Assembly: GCF_003576645.1 (NCBI RefSeq)
Contig: NC_044918.1
Span: forward strand, 33,189,367-33,253,366
Direction: 5' to 3'
DNA length: 64,000 bases
Origin: Ipomoea triloba
Lineage: Eukaryota; Streptophyta; Magnoliopsida; Solanales; Convolvulaceae
Numbering within the stretch: position 1 is the first letter of the stretch; each line of letters starts with the position of its first letter. Of the stretch, positions 8,782-19,942 are shown piece by piece. A program made the translations under genes and the position numbers. The notes below the pieces were generated by a model, which saw only the letters and a list, made by a program, of their open reading frames with translations, was not told the origin of the DNA and did not search any database.

Positions 8782-9207
8782 ATGGAATCGAGTGTCAGTT
8801 CTTGCAGCCCGATGAACTCCCCTAGTTCGTCGGAAGATATGGGTCGTGGCATGAACTACGACGATTTTGTGCAGCAGATGAGTGGTGCCGACCCTTATGC
8901 CCCTGGTTATGCTCCTACAGCTCCCAACAGCTCACTGGCAGTAGATAGTTTTCTTCCTATTCCTGAGGGTCCTGATGTACAAGCCACTTTTGGTTTTTAC
9001 CCCATCGAGGTGCTAGTGGGAAGTAATCCCCTAGAGTTTATAGTTTATTACCCTTACCCGTGGGACCTGAGTCCTCGCGAGTATTGGGAGGAGTGGTCTA
9101 TGGTCATGGTCACTTCTCGTTTCCTAGACCATATCACATGGTTCGAAGGGGAATGGCACCTGGTCTGGGGTGAGTTTACGGGTCCGGCGTATCGCCAGAT
9201 TGAGTAG
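8782..9207 (+). CDS. ORF0: LTR-encoded protein of unknown function (D, 5' LTR)
   Basis: A 141-residue acidic protein of unrecognised family, encoded within the LTR upstream of the PBS. ATG 8782 is chosen because a splice acceptor ends at 8781 and family C starts at the same place; an in-frame ATG at 8767 is an alternative for unspliced RNA. The N-terminal third is rich in S, M and P (DPYAPGYAPTAPNSS). The C-terminal two thirds form a conserved block with many aromatics: FGFYPIEVLVGSNPLEF, YYPYPWD, EYWEEWSMV, FLDHITWFEGEWHLVWGEF. No signal peptide or membrane helix is visible. The family C homologue (27477-27968) shares YDD(F/Y)VQ, DPYAPG, P(I/V)EVL, PLEF, DEWSM/EEWSM, FLDH(I/L)TW and WHLVWG. 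Codon differences in the last block are mostly synonymous, so the frame was under protein-level selection. Function unknown. Confidence 0.65.
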   Translation: MESSVSSCSPMNSPSSSEDMGRGMNYDDFVQQMSGADPYAPGYAPTAPNSSLAVDSFLPIPEGPDVQATFGFYPIEVLVGSNPLEFIVYYPYPWDLSPREYWEEWSMVMVTSRFLDHITWFEGEWHLVWGEFTGPAYRQIE

Positions 9208-9512
9208 GCAGGATACCCAGAAGGTCTGTAGGGGTTTATTCCTTTTTGTGTAAATGTTTTGTAGCCAGGGAAGTGACCAATCCTGAACTTATGTTTTGGC
9301 CCGTTGGGCAAAAACCTCGGTACATACTCTGTAAATATTTATATCTATATGTATGTATATTATCTCAAAGTGAGTGGTTGTGTTTGTTGAGTGAAGTTTC
9401 TTTTAGCCTGTGCACCTAGAGCGGGGCCTGTCAAGAGAATGATAGAACTCGTTTTGGGTGTGGCGGTAACTCCTTGGGTTGTACGGTAAGACAGCTCGGG
9501 GGTGTTACAAAG

Positions 9513-9524
9513 TGGTATCAGAGC
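9513..9524 (+). other. Primer-binding site of element D, initiator tRNA-Met
   Basis: TGGTATCAGAGC, 3 nt after the LTR end, complements the 3' end of plant initiator tRNA-Met, as is usual for Tekay/Del chromoviruses. Confidence 0.95.
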
Positions 9525-9949
9525 CTAGGTTAGTGTCATAACCTAGGTTACGCCAGAGCCTTAGTTTGAGTCAGCCTAAGTTGTTAAGACTGCCCTAAGT
9601 CACTATTTCAGCTAAGGTTAAGTATGAGCTTCTGGAGCAGAGCAGGAGACCAGGCAGCATAAAAAGGGGGTACCTCATCTGTACTTTACAGAATCTCTTG
9701 ATTCTGGTTGATTGAATGATTTGATATGTATTTGTGATTGCTTGCATGTGCTAATCATTGCTTATGATTATTGCAAGTTGGGTTGATAACATACTGCATG
9801 ACTAACTGCTATGCTAAAAGAGGCATCTGTTTGAAATAGGGGGAGTTGCCCTATAAGACTTAAGTAGTTACTAGACTAATTGCTTAGCTAGTTAACTTCT
9901 TAAGAATTCCTATCCTTTGGATACTAACTTGTAATTGTCGTCTAGTGAA

Positions 9950-12529
9950 ATGCCTCCTAGACGAAACGTGCCTGCGGGAGATGACAGTGATGTTTCGGCG
10001 ATGGACCGTATGGCTATGGCAATGGAACAGATGGCTGGGTTCATGATGGCTCAGCAAGCCCATAATCAAGCCCAAGTGCAACCACGGGTTGATATTACTA
10101 AAGCTATAGCAACTAGACAACCACCGTTTTATGCGGGGGAAGAAGACCCGGTGATCCTTGAAGAATGGATCAGAACATTTGATAAACTGCTAAACGCTGT
10201 GAATTGTCCTGAGGTACAGCGAGTGTCTTCTGCAGTATACTACCTGACTAAAGCTGCGGATAACTGGTGGGCAACGGTTGGACCTGACCTTCTGCAAGAC
10301 CCAGGATTTGGCTGGGAAGAGTTCAAGACTGAATTAAGAGGTCAGTTCTACACTGAACGAATTAAGGGCATTAAGTGTGAAGAATTTTTGCTACTGAAAC
10401 AACAAGGAACAACGGTGCAAGATTATCATGAAAAGTATGTTGAGTTGATGAGATTTGCTCAGGACATCGTACCTGACGAGGCAAGCAAGGCGAGGAGATT
10501 TGTAAGAGGATTAGATTGGGGAGTGAGAAGTGCAATCGCACCATTTATGTGCTCTACTCTCAGGGAAGCATATAACAGAGCGTCCGATCATTACCAGGTG
10601 TATCTTGACCAGCAAGCAGTTTATGGTCGGAGCAAAAGGAAAGCTGAGGATAGACGAGGAAAATCTCAGTGGGAAAGTAAGAAGCTTAACCAAGGAGGAA
10701 TTAACCCAAGGCAAGGAGAGAGGAAGGGAGGAATAACTCCAAGGAAACAATCTGGTTGCTTGAAATGCGGAAGAAATCATCCAGGAGAAACTTGTCAGGG
10801 AGTGAAGATCATCTGTTACAAGTGTGGCCTCCCGGGACACAAGGCTTACGAATGCTCAACCAGGGTAGAAGATTATCAGAACCGCTCTCAAAATGCAAAC
10901 CAAAGGAAGGGATCTACTGAGACTAACGGCCAGAAACCCATGGTACCAGGGAGTCGGGGGGTTAACTCTCAGCAAGTCAATCGAGGAAGATTGCCAAATG
11001 CCACTGTAGGTTCCAGCAATAAAGGGAAGGCACCTATGGGAGAGAATAGCACAGGGAACCAGGGCAGAATCTACGTCGTCAATAGCGCTCAGGCTCAGGC
11101 TAGTGACGTCGTATCTGGTACATTTCCTATTAACTCAATACTTGGGTTGGTATTATTTGATGCGGGGGCTACCAATTCGTTTATATCCTCTACATTTGCG
11201 GATAAATTGAAGTTAAGGTCTACTATCAAACTAGATTTGAATGTGAAAACTGCCTCTGGGATAGTAGTAGCCTGTAAGGAAGGATATGACAATGTTTCAA
11301 TAGAAATAGCGGGATTCAACTGTCCCGGAAACCTTATTCGTTTTGAATTAGAAGGCATTGACGTGGTGCTTGGGATGGATTGGCTGAATAAGTATAAGGC
11401 TCAAATAAAGTGTGATGAGCGAAAGGTTGTCCTACGAGGACCGAAGGGAAAGAAGATATCCTATCGAGGAATTGAGAAGCCACCCGAACCAAAGTTGATG
11501 ACGACGCAGAAGTTGAAGAAGTACGTTCACAATGGGTGTGAAGTGTACCTCTGCTTCATGCAAGACACCGAGATAGAAGCACCTGAGATCAATCAAATCC
11601 CAGTGGTGAGTGAATTTCCTGATGTGTTTCCGGATGACCTCACAGGAATGCCGCCAGAGAGGGAAGTAGAGTTCACTATCGAACTCGTACCAGGAACTTC
11701 GCCTATCTCTAAAGCACCTTATCGAATGGCACCCAAGGAAATGGAGGAGTTGAAGGTACAATTGGCAGAACTATTGGAAAAAGGATTTATCCGGCCAAGC
11801 GTATCACCTTGGGGCGCGCCAGTGTTGTTTGTAAGAAAGAAAGATGGAAGCCTGAGGCTGTGTATCGATTACAGGGAGCTTAATCGCGTCACAGTGAAGA
11901 ATCGGTACCCACTACCCAGGATCGACGATCTATTTGATCAGCTAAGGGGAGCTGGTGTATTTTCAAAGATTGATCTACGGTCAGGGTATCATCAGATACG
12001 AGTCTCAGAACGGGATATTCCTAAAACAGCGTTCCGGACTAGGTACGGGCATTATGAATTCACGGTTATGCCATTTGGAGTGACTAATGCTCCAGGAACT
12101 TTTATGGACTTGATGAACCGAACTTTTCTTCCTTACTTGGATGAGTTCGTCGTTGTTTTCATAGACGATATTCTGGTTTACTCTAAGACACCGGAGGAGC
12201 ACGACGCACACCTTAGAACAGTGTTGCAGATATTGCGAGAGCGGAAACTTTTTGCAAAGTTGTCCAAATGTGAATTCTGGAAGAAGGAAGTAGCATTCCT
12301 TGGGCACATAATCACCAAGGAAGGAATAGCGGTGGACCCAACCAAGATATTAGCCGTAATGGAGTGGGAAGCACCCAAATCAGTCCCTGAAGTTCGGAGT
12401 TTCTTGGGTTTGGCAGGTTATTATAGAAGATTCGTCCAGGACTTCTCGAAAATAGCCAGGCCATTAACAAATCTACTCAAGAAAACTACCAGATACAGTT
12501 GGAACGAAGAATGCATTCCAGGAACTTAA
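9950..12529 (+). CDS. gag-protease-RT of element D (truncated by frameshift)
   Basis: Polyprotein that packages element RNA, processes itself and copies RNA to DNA. The start is ATG 9950 (MPPRRN), shared with element C; the upstream frame has no ATG. Gag capsid domain lies at about residues 60-200 ([21 protein letters not shown]). A knuckle-like [13 protein letters not shown] is near 270 and a canonical CCHC knuckle [14 protein letters not shown] at about 289-302. Protease is near 404 with [10 protein letters not shown]; the active-site triplet is DAG where C has DTG. RT follows with [19 protein letters not shown] and [10 protein letters not shown] near 737, then the connection [16 protein letters not shown]. 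Compared with C, 8 nt are missing after GAAGAATG near 12509, causing a shift and stop at 12527. The element cannot make a full Pol. Confidence 0.93.
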   Translation: MPPRRNVPAGDDSDVSAMDRMAMAMEQMAGFMMAQQAHNQAQVQPRVDITKAIATRQPPFYAGEEDPVILEEWIRTFDKLLNAVNCPEVQRVSSAVYYLTKAADNWWATVGPDLLQDPGFGWEEFKTELRGQFYTERIKGIKCEEFLLLKQQGTTVQDYHEKYVELMRFAQDIVPDEASKARRFVRGLDWGVRSAIAPFMCSTLREAYNRASDHYQVYLDQQAVYGRSKRKAEDRRGKSQWESKKLNQGGINPRQGERKGGITPRKQSGCLKCGRNHPGETCQGVKIICYKCGLPGHKAYECSTRVEDYQNRSQNANQRKGSTETNGQKPMVPGSRGVNSQQVNRGRLPNATVGSSNKGKAPMGENSTGNQGRIYVVNSAQAQASDVVSGTFPINSILGLVLFDAGATNSFISSTFADKLKLRSTIKLDLNVKTASGIVVACKEGYDNVSIEIAGFNCPGNLIRFELEGIDVVLGMDWLNKYKAQIKCDERKVVLRGPKGKKISYRGIEKPPEPKLMTTQKLKKYVHNGCEVYLCFMQDTEIEAPEINQIPVVSEFPDVFPDDLTGMPPEREVEFTIELVPGTSPISKAPYRMAPKEMEELKVQLAELLEKGFIRPSVSPWGAPVLFVRKKDGSLRLCIDYRELNRVTVKNRYPLPRIDDLFDQLRGAGVFSKIDLRSGYHQIRVSERDIPKTAFRTRYGHYEFTVMPFGVTNAPGTFMDLMNRTFLPYLDEFVVVFIDDILVYSKTPEEHDAHLRTVLQILRERKLFAKLSKCEFWKKEVAFLGHIITKEGIAVDPTKILAVMEWEAPKSVPEVRSFLGLAGYYRRFVQDFSKIARPLTNLLKKTTRYSWNEECIPGT

Positions 12530-13253
12530 GAAAAGGTTAACAACTGCCCCAGTGCTAACCTTACCTGTTGGAACAGATGGCTATGAACTGTACACAGATG
12601 CATCTCACAAGGGACTTGGATGTGTCTTAATGCAAAAGGGAAAAGTAATAGCCTACGCATCTCGTCAATTGAAACCACATGAGGCTAATTACCCAACTCA
12701 TGATCTAGAGTTAGCAGCTGTGGTGTTTGCCCTTAAGATCTGGCGACATTACCTTTATGGAGTCACTTGCAAAATTTTCACAGATCACAAGAGTTTAAAG
12801 TACATCTTTACTCAGAGAGACCTTAATCTAAGACAAAGAAGATGGTTAGAATTGATTAAGGACTATGATCTGGAGATCCAATACCAAGAGGGCAAAGCAA
12901 ACAAAGTAGCTGACGCTTTGAGTCGAAAATCAAACCATGCTCTTTGGGTATTACCCGAACAATTGTGCAAGGACTTTCAGAAGCTTAATTTGGAAATAAA
13001 AATGTGTGGTCAAGTGGAACAAGAGATGAGATTGTGTTGCCTATCGATCACTCCAACTCTATTTGAAGAGATAAAGCAGGCACAAAGAGAGGATGACTGG
13101 GTAAAGGGTATAAAGGAAAAGATGATTGATGGAAAATATGGCCCGTTTGAATTGCACCAGGATGGGAGTGTAAGATTCCAAGGTAGGTGGGTGATACCTA
13201 CAGGTTGTAAGAAAATAATGGACCTACTGAAGAGAGAAGGTCACTATACCTAG
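12510..13253 (+). pseudogene. Element D RNase H and RH-INT spacer (out of frame with RT)
   Basis: Continuation of pol after the frameshift. It begins [13 protein letters not shown] and contains the Ty3 RNase H domain ([52 protein letters not shown]). The spacer that follows ([20 protein letters not shown]) leads toward the integrase zinc-binding domain. It is cut at 13253, just after REGHYT, by the F LTR insertion. RNase H normally removes the RNA strand during reverse transcription. It has no start codon of its own. Confidence 0.9.
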
Positions 13254-14519
13254 AATTTCATCTCTACCTTCTTAAGATCCAATACTTATTTCTTAGAGTT
13301 CCACCCTAAAGTTCATGCCTAGGTCTCAACCTAGAGCTCTGATACCAACTGTAACACCCCCAGATTTTCCATCATACAAAAAGGCATAATTAATCATAAT
13401 TACTAATTTCCCAAAACGGAAGCGCATCAAATCCAGAAGTGCTACTCCACACCTAAGTTTGTTACAACTTAGATGCTAAGGTAGTCTTTACATCTACTAT
13501 CCTTATTAATACATACTATTACTGCCTTACATCCCAGTAATATACAACTCAAAAACCATAGTGATTTCTATCATCAAGAGTAGATCCATTTTCTCTTCTA
13601 TCGCTCTCGGATATCAAGATCTATTCCATACCTGAAATTCATTTGGAAAACAGAATTAGCACATAGTGCTAAGTAACCCCTACTCCACCGTGTAAAATCA
13701 TGGTTTTGGAAAATAGTTTTATTCTTTGTTTTCGAAAAATAGTTCATTTCACATGATAACACATTTTCAACAAGATTTCTCATATAAGAGATATTCATTT
13801 CCTCATTATTGTGCCAATAATCATAATTTCCACCTGTATACACAATATCATACTTATAATCATACCCATACTCACACTCGTACTCATAATCATATAAACA
13901 TTTAAATAGAAATAACCAGCTTTTACCATAATAACGTTAAAGATATTCCGATTAACACCACAGTTTCCTTCTCGTTTCCACCACCTCACCACAACCTAGT
14001 TATTCCAACTAGGGGAAGCAGATCTAGGACCTTTAGTGTGCACACCCCTTGTCGGGATTCCAAGCCCGCAGGTTAGTCACTAGCTCTAGTAACCCTGGAT
14101 CTGTTTCTACAAGGTTACTCAACGTGGTTAACACCAATCACTTCAGGGCCCAATGTTTGTGAATCCATTTGAATGTTAAAAGGAATAGTCTCCAACCTCA
14201 CACCATAATTTCATTTTATCTCATTCTTTACTTTCTCACATAACACACTTTAAATAGTATAAACCTACCTTCGTATATATATATATATACTCATATATCC
14301 ATACACATATATCATACCTATTTATACATATATAGTTTTTCACATATCCCTAACACACATATAGTACCAAATATGCATATATGATATATCACGATATACA
14401 CATATATACTCATATATATACGATTTAATATATAATATACGGTAAATATATATATATACTAGTATTTATATACAATATATATATATATATATATATACGG
14501 TATTATGTATGTATATATA

Positions 14520-14582
<63 letters not shown>

Positions 14583-15548
14583 AAAATTACACGTATATAT
14601 GTATATATATAAGATTGTACATATATACAAGTCTTCTTCATATATTCACCACAACATAATCATACCCATATCTACACATATACTCATGCTATACCACAAT
14701 CACACCAAATTTCATCTACTAAAATCTTTATATCCATACTTTATCAAGAAATTCATGAATATCATGGTGGAAAAAGGTTTTGGTGGACATAAAGATTACC
14801 TTATCTTCTTGAAATCTCACTAATTTCCTTTAGATGCTCACTCTTCCACTTCCTTTGGTTCTTCTACACAATCCATAAATTATCCACAACATACATAATA
14901 TTAGATCCTTGAGAACACTAACTATACTAGAATAAATAGCAAAAATAGGATTTCCTACCTAAAATTTTCCTAAAAATTCTAGGAAGTGTATAACATCATC
15001 ACCCCATATTTAAGGAAACAATACTTGGATTCAAGATCTAGGAAGGAAAACAAAGCTTTTGAACCGATTAAAATGGAATTTTACCGAATATTTGTGATCT
15101 TGATGAAGGAATTGGCTATGGAAGCTCTTTGAACTCAAGGAAGAAGATCAAATATTTTTCCTCTCTCTCTTCCTCTCCAATATTTCGGCCAAAGAGGGGA
15201 AAAATGGAAAAAACAAAGCTTATATATTATTTCTTATAAGATAGGGATGAAACATGTGGTAAAGGAAGTGACACTTGTCACATTCTTGTGGTTCCAAAAA
15301 TAAAAATCCTCCAACTTATCAGTTGTGGTCCAAACAGATAAAGTTTCGGTGGAAAATAATTTAAATAGGAATAATTTTGAAACCAAAAATTTATTCCAGA
15401 CTAAAACTCAAAATTGGGCTAGGTTCGGTACACCGCGAAACATAGCGATGCTACGATCAAAACAATTTTTTTAATTAATTTTTTTTTCCGCTATGGCTAA
15501 CTTAATTAAATAGGAGCTTTTAGTAAAACAAAATTTCGGGGTATTACA
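13254..15548 (-). mobile_element. Element F: minus-strand LTR with PBS and leader stub, inserted in D pol
   Basis: On the minus strand an LTR runs from 15548 (TGTAATACCCCG) to 13350 (GGGGGTGTTACA). It is followed by an initiator-Met PBS (TGGTATCAGAGC, 13347-13336) and about 80 nt of leader ending at 13254. There is no second LTR and no target duplication, and about 23 codons of D integrase between HYT and GMKKD are missing. This is a truncated insertion or recombination product. The LTR shares U3 block 2 (15418-15460), twin TTCGGT motifs and an acceptor/ATG (near 13627) with the other families, but has no ORF0. Confidence 0.85.
14270..14640. repeat. TA-rich tract with (TAA)n microsatellite in LTR F
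   Basis: Mixed TATATA/CATATA repeats with a TAA/AAT trinucleotide array at about 14518-14583. Similar TA-rich stretches fill the intron region of the D LTR (about 7460-7860), so this LTR region tolerates simple-sequence growth. Confidence 0.9.
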
Positions 15549-15976
15549 GGGCAGGTATGAAGAAAGATACTGCTGAATTTGTTGCCAGATGCTTGAATTG
15601 TCAAAAAGTTAAGGCAGAGAGAAGTAAACCGAAGGGTTTACTACAACCATTGGATATTCCTCAATGGAAATGGGACTCAATCTCTATGGACTTCGTAGGA
15701 GGATTGCCTAGGACTAAAGCTGGAAGTGATCAGATATGGGTTGTTGTTGATCGATTGACCAAGACAGCGAGATTCATCCCGATGAACAAGACTTGGTCGA
15801 TGGACAAACTGGCAAGAGCCTATATTAAATATGTAGTTAAATATCATGGAGTACCATGCGATATTCTTTCAGACAGAGATTCACGATTTTTATCGAGATT
15901 TTGGGAAGCATTGCAAGTAGCAATGGGTACGCAACTCAAGATGAGTACCGCCTTTCACCCTGCTACTGACGGTTAA
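15549..15976 (+). pseudogene. Element D integrase, N-terminal part (ends at TAA)
   Basis: Resumes pol after F. It contains the [14 protein letters not shown] half of the HHCC zinc-binding domain; the histidine half was lost with the F insertion. The catalytic core follows: MDFVGGLP (first Asp), [18 protein letters not shown] (second Asp) and FHPATDG. A TAA at 15974-15976 replaces a sense codon present in C (FHPATDGQTERT). The next open stretch is in the same frame, so a single nonsense change splits the gene. Confidence 0.92.
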
Positions 15977-16735
15977 ACAGAACGAACAATACAAACATTG
16001 GAAGATATGCTCAGAGGATGCGTACTGGACTTTCAAGGGTCATGGGATGAACAATTGGACCTAATAGAATTCTCTTATAATAATAGCTATCATACGAGTA
16101 TTAAGATGGCTCCGTATGAAGCATTATATGGGCAGAAATGCCGAAGTCCTCTATGTTGGAGCGATAGGAGTGATGTGGTCATTCTTGGACCTCAATACTT
16201 GCAAGAAACCACTGAAGCCATCAAAGTGATTCAAGGGAGAATGAAAGCCGCGCAAGATCGCCAAAAATCTTATGCCGATCTGAAGAGACAATTCGTGGAA
16301 TATCAGGTTGGAGAAAAAGTACTATTGAAAGTCTCGCCCACGAAAGGAGTTAAAAGATTCGGGAAGAAGGGAAAACTGAGTCCTCGGTACATAGGACCTT
16401 ATGAAATTCTGGAAAGGATAGGGAATTTAGCCTATCGACTGGCCCTACCAATTGAGCTTGACCGGGTGCATAATGTATTTCATGTTTCTCAACTCAAGCG
16501 GTATGTGCCTGATACATCCCATGTATTGGAACCTGAGGAATTGGAGATGGATGATTCATTGGCATATGAAGAAAGACCGATTTGTGTCTTGGACTCAAAA
16601 ACCCGAGACACAAGGCGAAAATCCATCAAAATGATTAAAGTTCAATGGTCGAACCATAGCCCAGAAGAAGCTACCTGGGAGTTGGAGGACGATATGATGG
16701 CACGCTATCCGGAATTATTTGACTCAGGTATGTAG
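15977..16735 (+). pseudogene. Element D integrase C-terminus with chromodomain-like tail
   Basis: Same frame as the preceding piece. It contains the expected catalytic Glu region (TLEDMLRG), the conserved LIEFSYNNSYH and APYEALYG blocks, the GPY/F module (SPRYIGPYEILERIGNLAYR) and VFHVSQLKRYVPD. It ends in a chromodomain-like segment (MIKVQWSNHSPEEATWELE ... YPELF), which in chromoviruses can steer integration to particular chromatin. The stop at 16733-16735 is the natural end of pol. Strong similarity to 30901-31479 of element C. Confidence 0.92.
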
Positions 16736-16854
16736 AGTCAATTTGCTTGATACATGTACCTAAATCAATTTGTGTGCTAGTTAAGTGCTGAATATTGGTA
16801 TGTGTAAGCGGGAGAAAGTAGCAAGTTATCTTGAACTTTAAATGATAAGAAGGA

Positions 16855-16891
16855 AGTTTCGATGACGAAACTCTTTTTAAGGTGGGTAGAG
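16855..16891 (+). other. Pre-PPT hairpin and polypurine tract of D
   Basis: Stem AGTTTCG / CGAAACT with loop ATGA (16855-16872), then TTTTTAAGGTGGGTAGAG up to the LTR. The same hairpin is found before the 3' LTR of C and, with a compensatory base-pair change, of E. The purine run primes plus-strand DNA synthesis. Confidence 0.8.
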
Positions 16892-17718
16892 TGTAATACC
16901 CCGTATTTTATTAACATTATTATTTTATCCTAAGGTATTGACATACATGAGTTATGATCTCCCGATACTTCAAAAGAATTTTTATAAGTAAGTATAGTTG
17001 TTATTAAGCTGCGATCGTATGTCCTGGTCACGAACCGTAAAATTTTTAGGAACTAGTATTTGGACTTGTTTGTCCTAGAAAATGGATTTCTAGACACCAT
17101 ACCATTATTCTTGAATTTCCTATTGAATTAAATTAGCCCATAGCAGCAAAAATTTATTTTTGATCGTACATCGCGAAATTTCGCGGTGTACCGAACCTAG
17201 CCCAAATTGGAGCTTTTGACTGGAATAAAATTGTGGTTTCAAGAAATATTCTATTTAAATTATTTTCTACCGAAAATTCATCTGTTTTGACCCCGAACTG
17301 TCTAAATTGAGATATTTTCTTAAAACTACCAATAGGGATTTGACATGTGTCACTCAAATATTATCCCAAAAATTTTATCTTGCTTTATAAGGACTTTTCT
17401 CCCATTTTTTTGGCCATTTGGCCGAAATATTAAGAAGGAAAAAGGGAGGAGAAAACATCATCATCTTCTTCATCCAAGCTTCAACTACCATAGCCAATTC
17501 CTTAACTAAAGTCTTCAAACATTCGGTAAATCTTCGTTTTTATTCGGTAAATAGTTATATTTTCCTTCCTAGAGTATGAATTTGAGATTAATTCCTTGAA
17601 ATACCTTGTTATGGTGATGTTTTTAACCTAGGGTTTCAAAGTAGAATTTGGGGGAAATCATCCAAAGTTATTCCTAAGGGTTTGTGACCACTTTTAGGTA
17701 AGGAAATTCCTTAAGTTN

Positions 17719-19142
17719 GTATATCTATACTTGGAATCGTATAGGTATATGTTGTGAATGTATATGAAACCGTATGTATATGCGTATGTATGATGTGAAT
17801 ACCATATACATATACCTGAAGTAGGAGGATGTTATGTTAATGGTGTATCATATATGTCTATTATGTGACATGGGAAGGTGATACGTGTTACCCGTGACTA
17901 CTAAGAAATGATAAAGGGGGTACTATTAGATTACCTTGAGAACGAATCAATGTCGTGGAAGAAAAGGAGAAGGAAAACCCTTATGTTTCTGACGAGTTGA
18001 TGAGGACCTTGATTGACCTCATGGGAGGGCTTAAAGTGCCATGGCCCAGTGGTTTTGTTTATGTCCCTTGACAAACCTCATGGGAGGGCTTAAAGTGCCA
18101 TGGCCCAGTGGTTTTGTTTATGCCGTATGACATGCAATTCATACTGAGCGCGAAGTCTATTCGCCGGGTACTGTATCACTCGTAAGCTGCGGTTTGCGGG
18201 GGTGTGCACACTTAAGTATGGTTACTCATGAGATATCGGGCAAGATTCGTTTCAACGAGCCTAGTTAGGCCAACTACGATTCATTGTAACGATCCGGTAT
18301 AGATCTAGGGGAATTGATAAGATACAGGGGGATGCCAGACATTGACCCCGAGTCGAGACCCAAGTGGAAAGGAGGGGACAAGATTGGTTGCTCCTAAGGC
18401 CTCAAGCTCTCGAGTTAAGGAAACTAAGGNGTATATCTATACTTGGAATCGTATAGGTATATGTTGTGAATGTATATGAAACCGTATGTATATGCGTATG
18501 TATGATGTGAATACCATATACATATACCTGAAGTAGGAGGATGTTATGTTAATGGTGTATCTTATATGTCTATTATGTGACATGGGAAGGTGATACGTGT
18601 TACCCGTGACTACTAAGAAATGATAAAGGGGGTACTATTAGATTACCTTGAGAACGAATCAATGTCGTGGAAGAAAAGGAGAAGGAAAACCCTTATGTTT
18701 CTGACGAGTTGATGAGGACCTTGATTGACCTCATGGGAGGGCTTAAAGTGCCATGGCCCAGTGGTTTTGTTTATGTCCCTTGACAAACCTCATGGGAGGG
18801 CTTAAAGTGCCATGGCCCAGTGGTTTTGTTTATGCCGTATGACATGCAATTCATACTGAGCGCGAAGTCTATTCGCCGGGTACTGTATCACTCGTAAGCT
18901 GCGGTTTGCGGGGGTGTGCACACTTAAGTATGGTTACTCATGAGATATCGGGCAAGATTCGTTTCAACGAGCCTAGTTAGGCCAACTACGATTCATTGTA
19001 ACGATCCGGTATAGATCTAGGGGAATTGATAAGATACAGGGGGATGCCAGACATTGACCCCGAGTCGAGACCCAAGTGGAAAGGAGGGGACAAGATTGGT
19101 TGCTCCTAAGGCCTCAAGCTCTCGAGTTAAGGAAACTAAGGA
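17719..19142 (+). repeat. Two tandem copies of a ~710-bp LTR block separated by N
   Basis: 17719-18429 and 18431-19142 are virtually identical to each other and correspond to one block (from about 7757) in the 5' LTR. Single Ns at 17718 and 18430 mark the joins, so an assembly artefact is more likely than a real duplication. Confidence 0.9.
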
Positions 19143-19516
19143 TATTTTTTTTATAATGAATGGTAGTTACGCTGTAACTACGAGAGAAGAGAAAGGTGTT
19201 AAGGGCTAGCACTGAAGTATGCTAGCGAATTCGCTTTCTTGAGATGATTAGTAAGGAAATTTCCCTGTGATGAGGGACTGAAAGGAAAAATGATGAGTGG
19301 GAAAGATTAGAAGTTTTACAGCAGAAAAACTTATGATTTTCAATATCTATTTGTATTCTCAAATGATTTTTGTCCTATTACATGGGAAAATTTCTTGGTA
19401 AGAAAGAATAAAGTTTTTAACATCTTGGTTTTCAAAACCTTTATTTAGTTTCGGGAAACCAATGGATTTCCTTGCTTAGCCGTTGTGCTAACTACACGTC
19501 GATGTGTTGTTTTCAG

Positions 19517-19942
19517 ATGGAATCGAGTGTCAGTTCTTGCAGCCCGATGAACTCCCCTAGTTCGTCGGAATATATGGGTCATGGCATGAACTACGACGAT
19601 TTTGTGCAGCAGATGAGTGGTGCCGACCCTTATGCCCCTAGTTATGCTCCTACAGCTCCCAACAGCTCACTGGCAGTAGATAGTTTTCTTCCTATTCCTG
19701 AGGGTCCTGATGTACAAGCCACTTTTGGTTTTTACCCCATCGAGGTGCTAGTGGGAAGTAATCCCCTAGAGTTTATAGTTTATTACCCTTACCCGTGGGA
19801 CCCGAGTCCTCGCGAGTATTGGGAGGAGTGGTCTATGGTCATGGTCACTTCTCGTTTCCTAGACCATATCACATGGTTCGAAGGGGAATGGCACCTGGTC
19901 TGGGGTGAGTTTACGGGTCCGGCGTATCGCCAGATTGAGTAG
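19517..19942 (+). CDS. ORF0, copy in the 3' LTR of D
   Basis: Same length and frame as 8782-9207, starting after the same acceptor (TTGTTTTCAG|ATG) with CTAAC at 19488-19492. It differs from the 5' copy by a few residues (for example SEYMGHG for SEDMGRG, PSYAP for PGYAP, WDPSP for WDLSP) and remains fully open. These are replacement changes, as expected for LTR copies drifting after insertion. Confidence 0.6.
   Translation: MESSVSSCSPMNSPSSSEYMGHGMNYDDFVQQMSGADPYAPSYAPTAPNSSLAVDSFLPIPEGPDVQATFGFYPIEVLVGSNPLEFIVYYPYPWDPSPREYWEEWSMVMVTSRFLDHITWFEGEWHLVWGEFTGPAYRQIE

Larger units (their letters stand above)
6487..9509 (+). mobile_element. 5' LTR of element D
   Basis: 3023 bp from TGTAATACCCC to GGGGGTGTTACA. 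Contents in order: two conserved U3 blocks (6600-6801), TATA box (6978-6987), twin TTCGGTAAA motifs near 7111-7140, donor at 7287/7288, a TA-rich tract (about 7460-7860), a 55-bp direct repeat (8053-8158), branch point and acceptor (8753-8781), ORF0 (8782-9207) and a terminal stem-loop (9405-9466). Confidence 0.93.
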
